Position numbers and translations under genes: made by a program. Under the pieces are notes generated by a model. The model was not told where the DNA came from. It ran no database searches and worked only from the letters and a program-made list of their open reading frames with translations. A stretch of 64,000 nucleotides of DNA from Rheinheimera sp. (lineage in GTDB: Bacteria; Pseudomonadota; Gammaproteobacteria; Enterobacterales; Alteromonadaceae). Shown one piece after another: positions 28,461 to 37,337 of this stretch (its first letter is position 1; the number at the start of each line of letters is the position of its first letter). The DNA lies in assembly GCF_030824435.1 (NCBI RefSeq), contig NZ_JAVBXS010000027.1, positions 90,978-154,977 on the forward strand. Reading direction: 5' to 3'.

Positions 28461-29312
28461 ATGCAGTTAGTTCCAGGATTGGTCAGTATTTATATTCCGA
28501 CCCGTGACCGGTTTGACCTGTTACAACGTGCAGTACAAAGCTGTTTGCAACAGGATTACCCAAATTTCGAGCTGATTATTTCCGACGACGGCTCAAGCCC
28601 TCAGGTGCAACAACAAATTCAGCAATTGGCTAAAGCCGACAGCCGCATCAGTATACTGTTGTCAGCCGAAGCCAAAGGCGCCTGCGCAGCCCGTAACAGG
28701 GCTATTGAAACAGCCCGGGGGGAATTTATCACTGGTCTGGATGATGATGATGAATTTACGCCTAACCGGTTGCGGCTTTTTGTCGAACAATGGCAAAAAA
28801 TGCCGGATGTTGCTTATCTGTGCGCCAACGCCGACATCATAGTGGCGCAGGGCAAATTTTTGCACATGAAAAAACGGCCACAAGCCATTACTTTACAGCA
28901 GTTGTTGCATACCAATCTTGTGGGTAATCAACTGTTTACTAAGACAGCTTATTTAAGGGCTATCGGTGGTTTTGACGAGCAGTTGCAGGCAAGGCAAGAC
29001 TACGAAACCTGGCTCAGGTTGTCGGCGCAATATGGCAGTGGTTACCGCATTAAGGATGTGACTTATCTGGTGCATCAGGATCACAACCTTGAACGCATCT
29101 CCAATTCCAGCAGAAGAGTGCAGGGTTATGATTATGTGTATAAAAAACACGAAGATAAAATGAACTCTGCGCAAAAAGCCAGTCATAAGTTCTACCGTTG
29201 TCTTTATACGGAAAACCCTACTTTATTTGCACTGCTGGCCAAAACACCGCTTCGGTTATGGCCTGTTGCAATCAAAGTGATTTCCCTTAGAATGCTCGGT
29301 TACAAAGTGTGA
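28461..29312 (+). CDS. Family 2 glycosyltransferase
   Basis: A 283-residue GT-A enzyme: VSIYIPTRDRFDLLQRAVQSCL, LIISDDGSS, GACAARNRAIETARGEFITGLDDDDEF (an Asp-rich DDD metal site) and a C-terminal GGFDEQLQARQDYETWLRLS block where the catalytic base is expected. It is the fifth glycosyltransferase of the cluster and lies just before the type II secretion-like genes. It has no close overlap with its neighbours and may be transcribed with either group. Confidence 0.88.
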   Translation: MQLVPGLVSIYIPTRDRFDLLQRAVQSCLQQDYPNFELIISDDGSSPQVQQQIQQLAKADSRISILLSAEAKGACAARNRAIETARGEFITGLDDDDEFTPNRLRLFVEQWQKMPDVAYLCANADIIVAQGKFLHMKKRPQAITLQQLLHTNLVGNQLFTKTAYLRAIGGFDEQLQARQDYETWLRLSAQYGSGYRIKDVTYLVHQDHNLERISNSSRRVQGYDYVYKKHEDKMNSAQKASHKFYRCLYTENPTLFALLAKTPLRLWPVAIKVISLRMLGYKV

Positions 29313-29357
29313 AGCGTAATGCGCTTTATCGTGAATATTTAGCAGTGAGTTGCAGTG

Positions 29358-29762
29358 ATGAAAAACAGTCGTGTGTCTTTGGGTTTTACCTTAACTGAAT
29401 TATTAATTGTAATCATTATCTTAGGCTTACTGATGTCCTTAGTTGCGCCTAAAATGTTTTCCAAAGTGGATTCGACCAAAACAAAAACCGCAGCTGTGCA
29501 ATTGGAGATGATTTCAACGTCGTTGGATACCTACCGGCTGGATATTGGTGAATATCCGGAAAATCTGAATGAACTGCGCACCTCAAGTAAAAAGAACTGG
29601 GACGGTCCTTATCTGCCAAAAGATGTCCCGCTGGATCCATGGGGTAATCCTTATCTTTACAACCGCACCGGTGATAAACAAAACCCTTACGAGTTGAAAT
29701 CTCTGGGTAAAGACGGCGTGCCTGGTGGTGAAGACGACAATGCGGATGTAGTGTTTAAATGA
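29358..29762 (+). CDS. gspG: Type II secretion major pseudopilin, GspG-like
   Basis: A 134-residue prepilin. The N-terminus has the prepilin peptidase site G|FTLTE (cleavage after Gly, Glu at +5) followed by a ~20-residue hydrophobic helix. The C-terminal LGKDGVPGGEDDNADV is the calcium-binding loop typical of GspG, and PLDPWGNPYLY is the conserved GspG core. The ATG at 29358 is preferred over the GTG just before it. It would assemble the periplasmic pseudopilus that pushes substrate through the secretin. It opens an eleven-gene operon. Confidence 0.93.
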   Translation: MKNSRVSLGFTLTELLIVIIILGLLMSLVAPKMFSKVDSTKTKTAAVQLEMISTSLDTYRLDIGEYPENLNELRTSSKKNWDGPYLPKDVPLDPWGNPYLYNRTGDKQNPYELKSLGKDGVPGGEDDNADVVFK

Positions 29763-31420
29763 AAAATCTGAATACCTTGCTGCAGGAGCAGTTTCAGGTT
29801 CGTTCTGCCGATCTGGAAAAAGCAGCAGGTTTTCAGCGTAAGTATGGTGGCCGGCTGGAACAAATTCTGGTGAATATGGGCGCGCTGGCCGAAGACGCTT
29901 TGCCGGCTTTATACGCATCTTTGCTCGACACTGAACTTGCCAGCCAGGCGCTTTTGGATGCTTTGAATACAGAAACTTTGCAGGCAATAGCGCTGAATCA
30001 GCAATTGTTGCCACTGAACTGGATCGCCATAGCACAACAGGACCATAGTTACACTTTGTTGGCCGCTGATCCTTTTTCACCCCAGGCGAATCAACTGTTG
30101 TCGATGCAGCAGCTGGATTTTCAACTGCTAATTTGTTCTGAAGCACAAAAAGACCAGCTTAAACAAAACCTGCTTAATCGCAGCAAACAACCGGATCTGG
30201 TGACGGACGACCTGACCGATCTGGAAGAAGACCGCTTGCGCGAGCTGGCCGGTGAAGCACCCACAGTCAATTTGCTCAACAGTTTATTTGCCCGCGCGCT
30301 GAAAGCCGGCGCTTCAGATATGCATCTGGAGCCCGTCGGCACCCGTTATCGTGTCAGGTTTCGTATTGACGGTGTGTTACAGGAAGTTGATTCACTGGCG
30401 CCCCGTATGCGGTTACCAGTCGCTTCCAGACTGAAAATTTTATCAGGCATGGATATTGCCGAAAAACGCCGGCCGCAGGATGGCAAAATTTCATTGCGTA
30501 TTGCCAATGAAGATTTGGATATCCGGGTGTCAACCTTGCCGCTGAATGATGGCGAAAGTATTGTGATGCGCTTTTTGCGCCAGGAATCCATCAGTTACAA
30601 CATGGATGTGCTGGGTTTATCGGCCGATATTGAACAGTTGATCCGGGAAGATATCCGCAAAACAGCAGGTGTGGTATTGCTGACAGGCCCGACGGGTTCG
30701 GGTAAAACCACCACTCTTTATACTTTCCTGAATGAAATTAATGACCAGACCGTAAAAATTATTACGCTGGAAGATCCGGTTGAATATCAGCTGGAAGGGG
30801 TTAATCAGGTACAGGTGCAACCAACCATAGGTTTTGACTTTGCCGCTGGTCTTCGCAGCATAGTGCGTCAGGATCCGGACGTCATTATGGTGGGTGAAAT
30901 CCGCGATAAAGAAACAGCCCAGATTGCGATGCAGTCAGCGCTGACAGGCCATCTGGTATTTTCAACTGTGCATACCAATGATGCGCCCACGGCTTATACC
31001 CGTTTATTAGATTTAGGGGTAGAAGAATACCTGCTGAATGCGGCCATAGTGTCCATTATTGCGCAGCGGCTGGTCCGTAAACTCTGCCCGCATTGTGCCG
31101 AGCCTGTGGCTGATCAACAGGCACAAATTGCCCATTTGCAGCTGCAGCCCTTATTGGCCCGTTATCAGCTGGAACCCGCTTTACGTCAGGCCAAAGGTTG
31201 TGATCATTGTGCTCATACCGGCTATAAAGGCCGGGTCGCGATAGTCGAATACCTGCGCTGTGACGATATGATTAAAAACGTGCCCAAAGATGGCCAGTTT
31301 CCGGCAGCGGCTCGGGCTATTAATCAGGCCCGTAATGCCCGCACCTTGCTTGAAGACGGTTTTTTAAAAGCATTGACCGGACAAACCACTATTGAAGAAG
31401 TGATGCGGGTTGCTGGCTGA
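29759..31420 (+). CDS. gspE: Type II secretion ATPase, GspE-like
   Basis: A 553-residue cytoplasmic secretion ATPase. An N-terminal MshEN/GspE-N-like domain (1-150) leads to a core with Walker A GPTGSGKTTTLYTF (near residue 310), the Asp box ITLEDPVEYQLEGVNQVQV, Walker B VIMVGEIRDKETAQIA, and the His box LTGHLVFSTVHTND. The C-terminal CPHC...CDHC zinc motif is intact. It overlaps gspG by 4 bases and powers pseudopilus assembly. Confidence 0.95.
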   Translation: MKNLNTLLQEQFQVRSADLEKAAGFQRKYGGRLEQILVNMGALAEDALPALYASLLDTELASQALLDALNTETLQAIALNQQLLPLNWIAIAQQDHSYTLLAADPFSPQANQLLSMQQLDFQLLICSEAQKDQLKQNLLNRSKQPDLVTDDLTDLEEDRLRELAGEAPTVNLLNSLFARALKAGASDMHLEPVGTRYRVRFRIDGVLQEVDSLAPRMRLPVASRLKILSGMDIAEKRRPQDGKISLRIANEDLDIRVSTLPLNDGESIVMRFLRQESISYNMDVLGLSADIEQLIREDIRKTAGVVLLTGPTGSGKTTTLYTFLNEINDQTVKIITLEDPVEYQLEGVNQVQVQPTIGFDFAAGLRSIVRQDPDVIMVGEIRDKETAQIAMQSALTGHLVFSTVHTNDAPTAYTRLLDLGVEEYLLNAAIVSIIAQRLVRKLCPHCAEPVADQQAQIAHLQLQPLLARYQLEPALRQAKGCDHCAHTGYKGRVAIVEYLRCDDMIKNVPKDGQFPAAARAINQARNARTLLEDGFLKALTGQTTIEEVMRVAG

Positions 31421-32616
31421 TGAACAGTTTTAAATACCGGGTTTACGACAGCAGCGGTCACGAACAAAGCGGCGAAGTGCAGGCGGAGTCTGAACTCAAA
31501 GCCAGGCTGTTGCTGGAACAACAAGGTTTGCTGGTGGTGTCGCTGCAGCAGGTGCAGGCGCAGGTCAAACTGAGTTTATTCAGCAATAACCAGCTGACGC
31601 TCGACGACATGGAATTTATTACCGCTGAACTGAGTTTATTGCTGCGAAGCGGGGTAAAAATAGACAAAAGCCTGCAAATTCTGGCGCGCGGCAAAGCTGG
31701 CACCGCGGCGGGGCGTATGTTGACCGAACTGTCGGACCGGGTGAAAAAAGGCGAGTCGCTGGCAACGGCGCTGGCGGCTTATCCGGTATTTGACAGTCTG
31801 TATATCAATCTGGTGAAAATGGGTGAAGCCAGTGGCGAGTTGCCACAAATTTTTGCCGGTTTGGCGCAAGATCTTAAATTCCGCAAAGAACTCAAAGCCA
31901 AAATTTTTCAGGCGCTGACTTACCCTATGGTGGTAATGACGGTTTGTGTGCTGGCGGTGTTTTTTGTATTTAATTTTATTGTGCCGCAGATGGCCAGTTT
32001 GTTTGATAATGCGAAAAACCTGCCGTCTTACACCACTTTTGTGCTGAATGTCAGCAGCTGGATGCAACAATATCAGTTTTATGCGCTGGCGGCCCTGATT
32101 GCGGCCGGTTTTGCCTGTCGTGAAGCATTAAAACAACCGCAGATCCAGCTGTGGCTGGATGATGTGCTGATTAAACTACCGCTGTTTAAAACTGCCATAG
32201 TGCAGGTGGAGCGGATCCGTTTTAATACCAGTATGGCCTTGATGCTGAATGCCGGCGTGACTTTAGATCAGGCCATTGAGCTGGCAGCAGGTACTGTGAA
32301 AAACCGCGTGGTGCGCCAATCGCTGCTCAACGCCCGTACCAAAATCAAAAGAGGTATCCGCTTAACCGACGCTTTTGCCGGCAATGCCATTTATCCGGAT
32401 TTTTTATTGTCTTTGCTGGAAGTGGGTGAAGAAAGTGGTCAGTTGATGGCCGTCTTTACTGAAATTGCCGACCGCAGCCGCAATCAGTTTGCCAGTTGGG
32501 CTGCGCGTATCGCCAGTTTATTAGAGCCACTGATGATAGTTGTGATGGGCGCTATCGTGGGCTCAGTGGTGGTGGTGATGCTGCTGAGCATCATGTCACT
32601 GAACGATGGTTTTTAA
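31420..32616 (+). CDS. gspF: Type II secretion inner-membrane platform protein, GspF-like
   Basis: A 398-residue protein with two repeated T2SS_F domains (about 65-190 and 268-390) and three membrane helices near residues 165-190, 220-240 and 368-395. The LLLRSGVKIDKSLQIL and MLNAGVTLDQAIELA segments are the matching repeat starts, and GEASGELPQIFAGLA and GEESGQLMAVFTEIA are the second conserved blocks. The ATG shares its A with the gspE stop. It couples the ATPase to the pseudopilus. Confidence 0.95.
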   Translation: MNSFKYRVYDSSGHEQSGEVQAESELKARLLLEQQGLLVVSLQQVQAQVKLSLFSNNQLTLDDMEFITAELSLLLRSGVKIDKSLQILARGKAGTAAGRMLTELSDRVKKGESLATALAAYPVFDSLYINLVKMGEASGELPQIFAGLAQDLKFRKELKAKIFQALTYPMVVMTVCVLAVFFVFNFIVPQMASLFDNAKNLPSYTTFVLNVSSWMQQYQFYALAALIAAGFACREALKQPQIQLWLDDVLIKLPLFKTAIVQVERIRFNTSMALMLNAGVTLDQAIELAAGTVKNRVVRQSLLNARTKIKRGIRLTDAFAGNAIYPDFLLSLLEVGEESGQLMAVFTEIADRSRNQFASWAARIASLLEPLMIVVMGAIVGSVVVVMLLSIMSLNDGF

Positions 32617-32622
32617 GTTTTT

Positions 32623-33111
32623 ATGCACCGGCAACAGAAAACATCAGGTTTTACCCTGACCGAACTATTGCTGGTGGTGACTTTACTTGGGGTGGCCATG
32701 TTATTGGTCGGCCCGCTGACAGTGCAGCAGATTGAAAAATTTCAGCAAAAAAACGAAGTTTTTACGCTGGAACGTATCTTAAAAAAACTCAGTTTTCAGG
32801 CTTTTGTTGAAGCCAAACCTATGCAGTTGTACCTGCAGGGCAAAGCAATGTACCTGCTGGATAACACTTTGCTGACGGCCGCTTTAACTGTGCCAGCCAA
32901 CCAGACATTGACACCAGAGCAGCTGCAACTGAATGTTAATCAACAACCTTATTATGTGTTTGATAAGCTGTTTTTTGACGAGCAGCTGCTGCAGCTAAAT
33001 GCCAACGGTTTTTATCAAAACGACCAGCTGCAGCTGAAAGCCGGCCAGCAGACACAACAACTGCAACTAAACCCGCAACTTATGCCCTCAGAGGTCTCTG
33101 ATGGCCGCTGA
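32623..33111 (+). CDS. gspH: Minor pseudopilin, GspH-like
   Basis: A 162-residue prepilin with cleavage site G|FTLTE followed by the helix LLLVVTLLGVAMLLVGPL. The rest of the protein is divergent and glutamine/leucine-rich, without a recognised fold signature. Position after gspF and the following I-, J- and K-like pseudopilin genes support a GspH role. The ATG follows the gspF stop by 6 bases. Confidence 0.78.
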   Translation: MHRQQKTSGFTLTELLLVVTLLGVAMLLVGPLTVQQIEKFQQKNEVFTLERILKKLSFQAFVEAKPMQLYLQGKAMYLLDNTLLTAALTVPANQTLTPEQLQLNVNQQPYYVFDKLFFDEQLLQLNANGFYQNDQLQLKAGQQTQQLQLNPQLMPSEVSDGR

Positions 33112-33556
33112 ATCTTCCTTGTTGAGCCGCTCCGGGCGCCAGGCCTCACGTCAAACTGGTTTTACACTGGTCGAAATTCTAATAGCAGCCACCATTTTAT
33201 TTATTGTGGTTGGCCTGGTGGCCGAAGTATACAGAGCGGCCAATTTGTCTGGCAGTAAAGCCAGCCGTGGTGCCGATGTAACGCTGGTCACACCGCTGTT
33301 GATGGACACCATACAGGCACGTTTACGTGAGGCAAAATCTGATGAACCCCAACAACAACAAGGGGTGTTATTGGGTTTTCGTTTTGAATGGCAAGCCAAA
33401 GTGATTCAAAAAGGCGGTTCAGCGCCCAGATTTTCACCGGAAAACGAAGCGCCAGCCAGTGGTCCGGACCGGTTTTATTTATGGCAGGTTGACCTCAGGC
33501 TGGACGCTGGCAATTACCAGCGCAGTTTTCAGTTTACCGAACTGAGCTGGAGGTAA
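33101..33556 (+). CDS. gspI: Minor pseudopilin, GspI-like
   Basis: A 151-residue prepilin with a longer leader (about 18 residues, SRSGRQASRQTG) before the cleavage site G|FTLVEILIAATILFIVVGL. The C-terminal part (FYLWQVDLRLDAG and QRSFQFTELSW) is weakly GspI-like. It overlaps the H-like gene by 11 bases. Assignment to I is by position between H and J; the family similarity beyond the leader is low. Confidence 0.72.
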   Translation: MAAESSLLSRSGRQASRQTGFTLVEILIAATILFIVVGLVAEVYRAANLSGSKASRGADVTLVTPLLMDTIQARLREAKSDEPQQQQGVLLGFRFEWQAKVIQKGGSAPRFSPENEAPASGPDRFYLWQVDLRLDAGNYQRSFQFTELSWR

Positions 33557-33557
33557 C

Positions 33558-34244
33558 ATGCACAAACAACGTGGTTTTACCCTGGTGGAAATTCTGATAG
33601 CCATGCTGATTTTGTCGGCAGTGATGTATATCGGCAGCATGAGTTTTTCGGTGTTCAGCCAAAAATGGCAACAAGGGCAACAAAGATTTGACGGTGCTGC
33701 TGAACGTGCCAAAGCCTTGTTGTTATTGCGTCAGGCGCTGCAGGGTAGTAGTAACTACATTATTCAGAACGAAAAAATGCAGCCGGAGTATCTGTTTGAA
33801 GGCAGCGCCAAGTCGCTGTTATTTGTCACCAGTCAGGGTTTGTTGACGCCGGGGCAACTGAGTCTGGTGCGTTTGCAAATAACAGCAACTGAGCAAAATG
33901 ATAATACAACTGATCAGTTGTGGTATCAGGAGACACCGCTTGGTAACACGCCTTTATTGTCACTGACCGAACTGCCGCCGCCGGCACAACAAATGTTGTT
34001 ATTCAGTGCTGAAAATATCCGTTTTAACTATTTTGGCTGGGCGTCCAGACAAGACATTGAACTTTTTTTTGACGGTGAAGGCACCACACCAAAGTGGCAG
34101 GGCAGTTATGGCAGCGCGGTAATTGGCCAGTTGCCTTTTACCCTGAATATCAGCTGGGCCAACGACGAACCTGTGTTGTTGTCATTGCCGCAGGACGAGG
34201 GGTATTTGTTGTTGTTCAGTAATGAGAAATTCCATGGTGAATAA
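33558..34244 (+). CDS. gspJ: Minor pseudopilin, GspJ-like
   Basis: A 228-residue prepilin: short leader MHKQRG, then FTLVEILIAMLILSAVMYIGSM with Glu at +5. Its length and the position before a GspK-like gene match GspJ, which caps the pseudopilus tip together with I and K. The body carries VTSQGLLTPGQLSLVRLQI, plausible beta-strand content. It starts one base after the I-like stop. Confidence 0.75.
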   Translation: MHKQRGFTLVEILIAMLILSAVMYIGSMSFSVFSQKWQQGQQRFDGAAERAKALLLLRQALQGSSNYIIQNEKMQPEYLFEGSAKSLLFVTSQGLLTPGQLSLVRLQITATEQNDNTTDQLWYQETPLGNTPLLSLTELPPPAQQMLLFSAENIRFNYFGWASRQDIELFFDGEGTTPKWQGSYGSAVIGQLPFTLNISWANDEPVLLSLPQDEGYLLLFSNEKFHGE

Positions 34245-35091
34245 CAAAAACCATAGCGGAGTTGCGCTGATCCAGGTGTTATTGTTAACCACCTTGCTGA
34301 TGATGATGGCACTGCATTTTGCGTTGTCTTCCAGGCAGCAGGTGCAGGTAGCAACCTTACTTGACGACAAACTGCAAGCCGAACTGAAGTTGCGTTCTGT
34401 AGAAAGTGAATTGTTATTTGCGTTATTAACCTTGTCAAAATCTGAAGGTTTTGCCGCCCAAACCCGGCAACATCCAATCGGCAATATCTGGAATTTTTAT
34501 AATACGCCTTTTTATCCACAGCCCGATGTGATGGTGCGTCTGCAGGATATGAACGGTTTAGTGTCCTTATACGCGATGCGCCAACGGGAGTTTTTAGCAC
34601 CTGTGCTTGCTGCGCTTGGGCTTGATGACTCCACACAAAAACAGGCGTTGCAAACTTTGCAGCAGTGGCAAAGCCAAAGGCCGCAGTTTGGTCAGCCAGA
34701 TGGTCAACGGCATAACTTTTTACCGCATTTCAGTGAGATCCGCAGCCTGCTGCCGCTGACGGAACAGCAGTACCAGCAGGCAACACAGGTGCTGACCAAC
34801 TTTCCGACTTTTCAGTTTAATCCGCATCATGCCCCCGATGAGTTGCTCGTTATGTTATATGGTCAGAAAATGGCGCAACAACTGGCCACAGCGCGCAATG
34901 AACGCCGGATTTCGGCCAACAGTTTTATTCAGCTGGCCAGAATTGACGAAGAAGATGAAAGTCTGACCTTTAGCACGGGCGCGACCTTCAGGGTGACGCT
35001 GCAGGCCAGTCATGGTGAGGCTGTGGCGAAAAAAAGCTTTATCTGTTACATTCGCGACCAAAGTCGCACTCCGATCATCTGGATACAATAA
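34234..35091 (+). CDS. gspK: Pseudopilus tip protein, GspK-like
   Basis: A ~285-residue protein whose N-terminal helix GVALIQVLLLTTLLMMMALHF lacks the usual Glu at +5, the hallmark of GspK. The large globular domain carries LQDMNGLVSLYAMR and FQFNPHHAPDELLVML, resembling the GspK alpha domain (DxNG and NINTA-like segments). An ATG at 34222 in the same frame is an alternative start with four extra residues. The start overlaps the J-like gene by 11 bases. Confidence 0.8.
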   Translation: MVNNKNHSGVALIQVLLLTTLLMMMALHFALSSRQQVQVATLLDDKLQAELKLRSVESELLFALLTLSKSEGFAAQTRQHPIGNIWNFYNTPFYPQPDVMVRLQDMNGLVSLYAMRQREFLAPVLAALGLDDSTQKQALQTLQQWQSQRPQFGQPDGQRHNFLPHFSEIRSLLPLTEQQYQQATQVLTNFPTFQFNPHHAPDELLVMLYGQKMAQQLATARNERRISANSFIQLARIDEEDESLTFSTGATFRVTLQASHGEAVAKKSFICYIRDQSRTPIIWIQ

Positions 35092-35103
35092 AAAGAACTT
35101 TTG

Positions 35104-36207
35104 ATGCCAAGCAAACAACATTCTTTTCAAAAATTTTTGCAGCAAACTTTGTTCAACCGGGTCAGTTATCTGTCCGATCAACTTTATGCTTTATCTGGCG
35201 ACGGCATCAAACCCTTGCCGGCAACATCTGGTTTTAGGCCTGTGCTTATTCTGGCCAGACAACATTACCGTGAAGAGCTGGTGTGGTATCCGATAGTCAA
35301 ACTGGCTGATGTAAAAAAACTGGTGCAGCTGAAGTTGGCATCACAAACAACACCTGTGCTGGTCAGTTTTGGTGTTGTGGTGAATAACCAGACGCCTGTG
35401 AGTTATTTTTATCCACAAACCGACCTTGGCAGCTACAACCCCTGGTTTATTCTGCCGGAAACCCTGTTGTTGGCAGCAAATAAAGCAGTAGGGGCTGTAT
35501 TCAGTTACCAGAGTCTGCAAGGGCAAGCTGTGTTTGTTGCCCGAACGCCGGCCGCAGTGGTGTCGTCATTACAAGGAGGGGTGATCAAAGAACTGGCGCA
35601 GTTTGCGATGGCGCATGGCCTGAGTGCCGATGAAAACGCAGAAGAAGTACAACTTAACACAGCTTTGTTGCCTTCTTTCAAAGCGCTTTCCCGCTTGCCC
35701 TGGTCCGGGCTGCGTAACCGCTTTGCCTTTGCCCGCAGCGGGGACAATAAAAAAATGCTGCGTTTTGGCAGTGGCGCCCTCATCATTACTACTTTGTATT
35801 TGCTGACCAGTTACCAGTGGTCAGCTTATTTATTAGAAAATGCCCGCACCGATTTACAACAGGCGTCAGCACAAGCCAATCAGGTATTAACAGAACGCGA
35901 AACCCTGCTGCAGCTAAAACAACGTTACCAGCAGTTGGCCGGTTATATTCCGCCGCCGCAGGATGAACTGTTGTTATGGCAATTGTTGGCACCTTTGTAT
36001 GAAAATCAGGTGCTGTTGCGGGCGCTGGAGCAAAAAGGCAATGAGATCCGTATTGAAATTGCCGCACCTTCTGCCACTGCAGCTTTACAGTTGTTATTAA
36101 AACAACCACAAATAGCCAATGCCGGTTTTGACACGCCAGTGCGCCGTCGGAACGATCAGGAAGAAGTTGGCATTAAATTTAGCTTAAAAGCGGATGGGCA
36201 AAAGTGA
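35104..36207 (+). CDS. gspL: GspL-like inner-membrane assembly protein
   Basis: A 367-residue protein with a cytoplasmic N-terminal part (1-215, plausibly a degenerate actin-like domain), one membrane helix near residues 220-240 (FGSGALIITTLYLLTSYQW), a coiled coil (245-290), and a C-terminal ferredoxin-like periplasmic domain. This is the layout of GspL, which recruits the GspE ATPase to the membrane. Sequence similarity is low, so the call rests on topology and position before the GspM-like gene. ATG at 35104 is preferred over the adjacent TTG. Confidence 0.68.
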   Translation: MPSKQHSFQKFLQQTLFNRVSYLSDQLYALSGDGIKPLPATSGFRPVLILARQHYREELVWYPIVKLADVKKLVQLKLASQTTPVLVSFGVVVNNQTPVSYFYPQTDLGSYNPWFILPETLLLAANKAVGAVFSYQSLQGQAVFVARTPAAVVSSLQGGVIKELAQFAMAHGLSADENAEEVQLNTALLPSFKALSRLPWSGLRNRFAFARSGDNKKMLRFGSGALIITTLYLLTSYQWSAYLLENARTDLQQASAQANQVLTERETLLQLKQRYQQLAGYIPPPQDELLLWQLLAPLYENQVLLRALEQKGNEIRIEIAAPSATAALQLLLKQPQIANAGFDTPVRRRNDQEEVGIKFSLKADGQK

Positions 36208-36767
36208 TGCAAGAGAGGCAAACTTATCAAAAATATCTGCCGCTGCTTGGGGTGTTGTTGTTAGCCAATTTTGTGCTGATGCCATTATGGGACGCCAAAG
36301 AAGAAAATTATCAGGAGCTTGCCACCACCAGCTATAACCTGGAAAAAACCCGTGCTTTAACAGGTTTAGGTGAGCAGATGCAACAACGTAAAACCGAACT
36401 GACAGCTTTGGTAAAGCAGGCCGAAACTGCTGTGGTATCCGGCACAGATATAACGCAGCTGAAACTGGCAGCACAAAGTGACATTGAAAAGCTGTTGCGC
36501 TCGCATCAACTCAATCTGAGCAACTCCAACTGGACAGATGGTTTAGGCGAAGCCGATATCAGCACTTTATATTACGAATGTAGTTTTAGCGGTGATTTGC
36601 TCAATTATTTAAAATTTCTGCAGCAGTTTGCCAATAATCCGTCTTTTGCCGGTTTTGCCATTGAAAGCAGCAGATTACGTCTGAGTGAGCAGACGCCGGC
36701 ACAACCAGGCAAAGTAGATGCTTCATTAAGTATTCGTTTGCCGGTCCGGCTGGAGTCAGCCCCATGA
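36207..36767 (+). CDS. gspM: GspM/PilO-like inner-membrane assembly protein
   Basis: A 186-residue bitopic protein: helix near residues 10-28 (LPLLGVLLLANFVLMPLW), then a coiled coil (35-75) and a small alpha/beta domain with the segment YYECSFSGDLLNYLKFLQQF that resembles the PilO/GspM ferredoxin-like fold. It overlaps the L-like gene by one base. GspM forms the L-M periplasmic platform around the pseudopilus base. PilO-like is an equally fair description. Confidence 0.65.
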   Translation: MQERQTYQKYLPLLGVLLLANFVLMPLWDAKEENYQELATTSYNLEKTRALTGLGEQMQQRKTELTALVKQAETAVVSGTDITQLKLAAQSDIEKLLRSHQLNLSNSNWTDGLGEADISTLYYECSFSGDLLNYLKFLQQFANNPSFAGFAIESSRLRLSEQTPAQPGKVDASLSIRLPVRLESAP

Positions 36768-37306
36768 GTTATCAGAATTATTTGCCTAAACGTCAGACAT
36801 TGATGTTATTGCTGTTTTTGTTACCTGTACTGGTGGCGCTCGACTGGCGTTTACACCATAACAACAGGCCTCTCACTCAGGGAGATTTGATCCCCGACTT
36901 ACCGGCGGCAATCACAACACAAAACCAGACAACCAGCCAGTTGCCAGCAGCTTACGCCAGTAAAGCGGCGCCAGAGGCAGCGGCATCTGCCAAAACCCAG
37001 TTGGGCTTAACGGCCGATGCTCAGGCGAAGCAACAGGGCTTATTAAGCCGTTTATATATAGGCGAACAGATTTACCGTTTGCGCGGAATTATTCAGCGCA
37101 ACAAAACAACGGCCTTATTACAGGTGGAAAACCTGCAAGGTGGCAATAAAAGCCGGCTGGAATTAACAGCTGGTGATGAATTACCGCCTTATCAGGTGCT
37201 GGAAGTCAGCAACAAGCGTATTGTATTGCAACAAGGCGAACGGCAACTCTGGTTACAGTTATTTGTACCAGCGGCAAAAACCACCACAACGCCGTCACAA
37301 CCCTAA
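36764..37306 (+). CDS. GspC-like protein with HR domain but no PDZ
   Basis: A 180-residue protein with one N-terminal membrane helix (about 12-27, LMLLLFLLPVLVALDW), a Pro/Ala/Thr/Gln-rich linker (35-95), and a small beta domain (105-170: YRLRGIIQRNKTTALLQVEN, LTAGDELPPYQVLEVSNKRIVLQQGERQLWLQLF) that matches the homology region of GspC or the PilP fold. It lacks the coiled coil or PDZ domain of classical GspC. It sits directly before the secretin gene, as gspC and pilP do, and probably links the inner-membrane platform to the secretin. Confidence 0.7.
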   Translation: MSYQNYLPKRQTLMLLLFLLPVLVALDWRLHHNNRPLTQGDLIPDLPAAITTQNQTTSQLPAAYASKAAPEAAASAKTQLGLTADAQAKQQGLLSRLYIGEQIYRLRGIIQRNKTTALLQVENLQGGNKSRLELTAGDELPPYQVLEVSNKRIVLQQGERQLWLQLFVPAAKTTTTPSQP

Positions 37307-37337
37307 TTTTTAGCTTAAGTTTTTATTGGATAAATGC

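Noticed and set aside
28315..28470. 51-codon frame between the WbpL-like and last glycosyltransferase genes
   Set aside because: No ribosome-binding site, ordinary composition, and it runs into the next gene; nothing supports translation.
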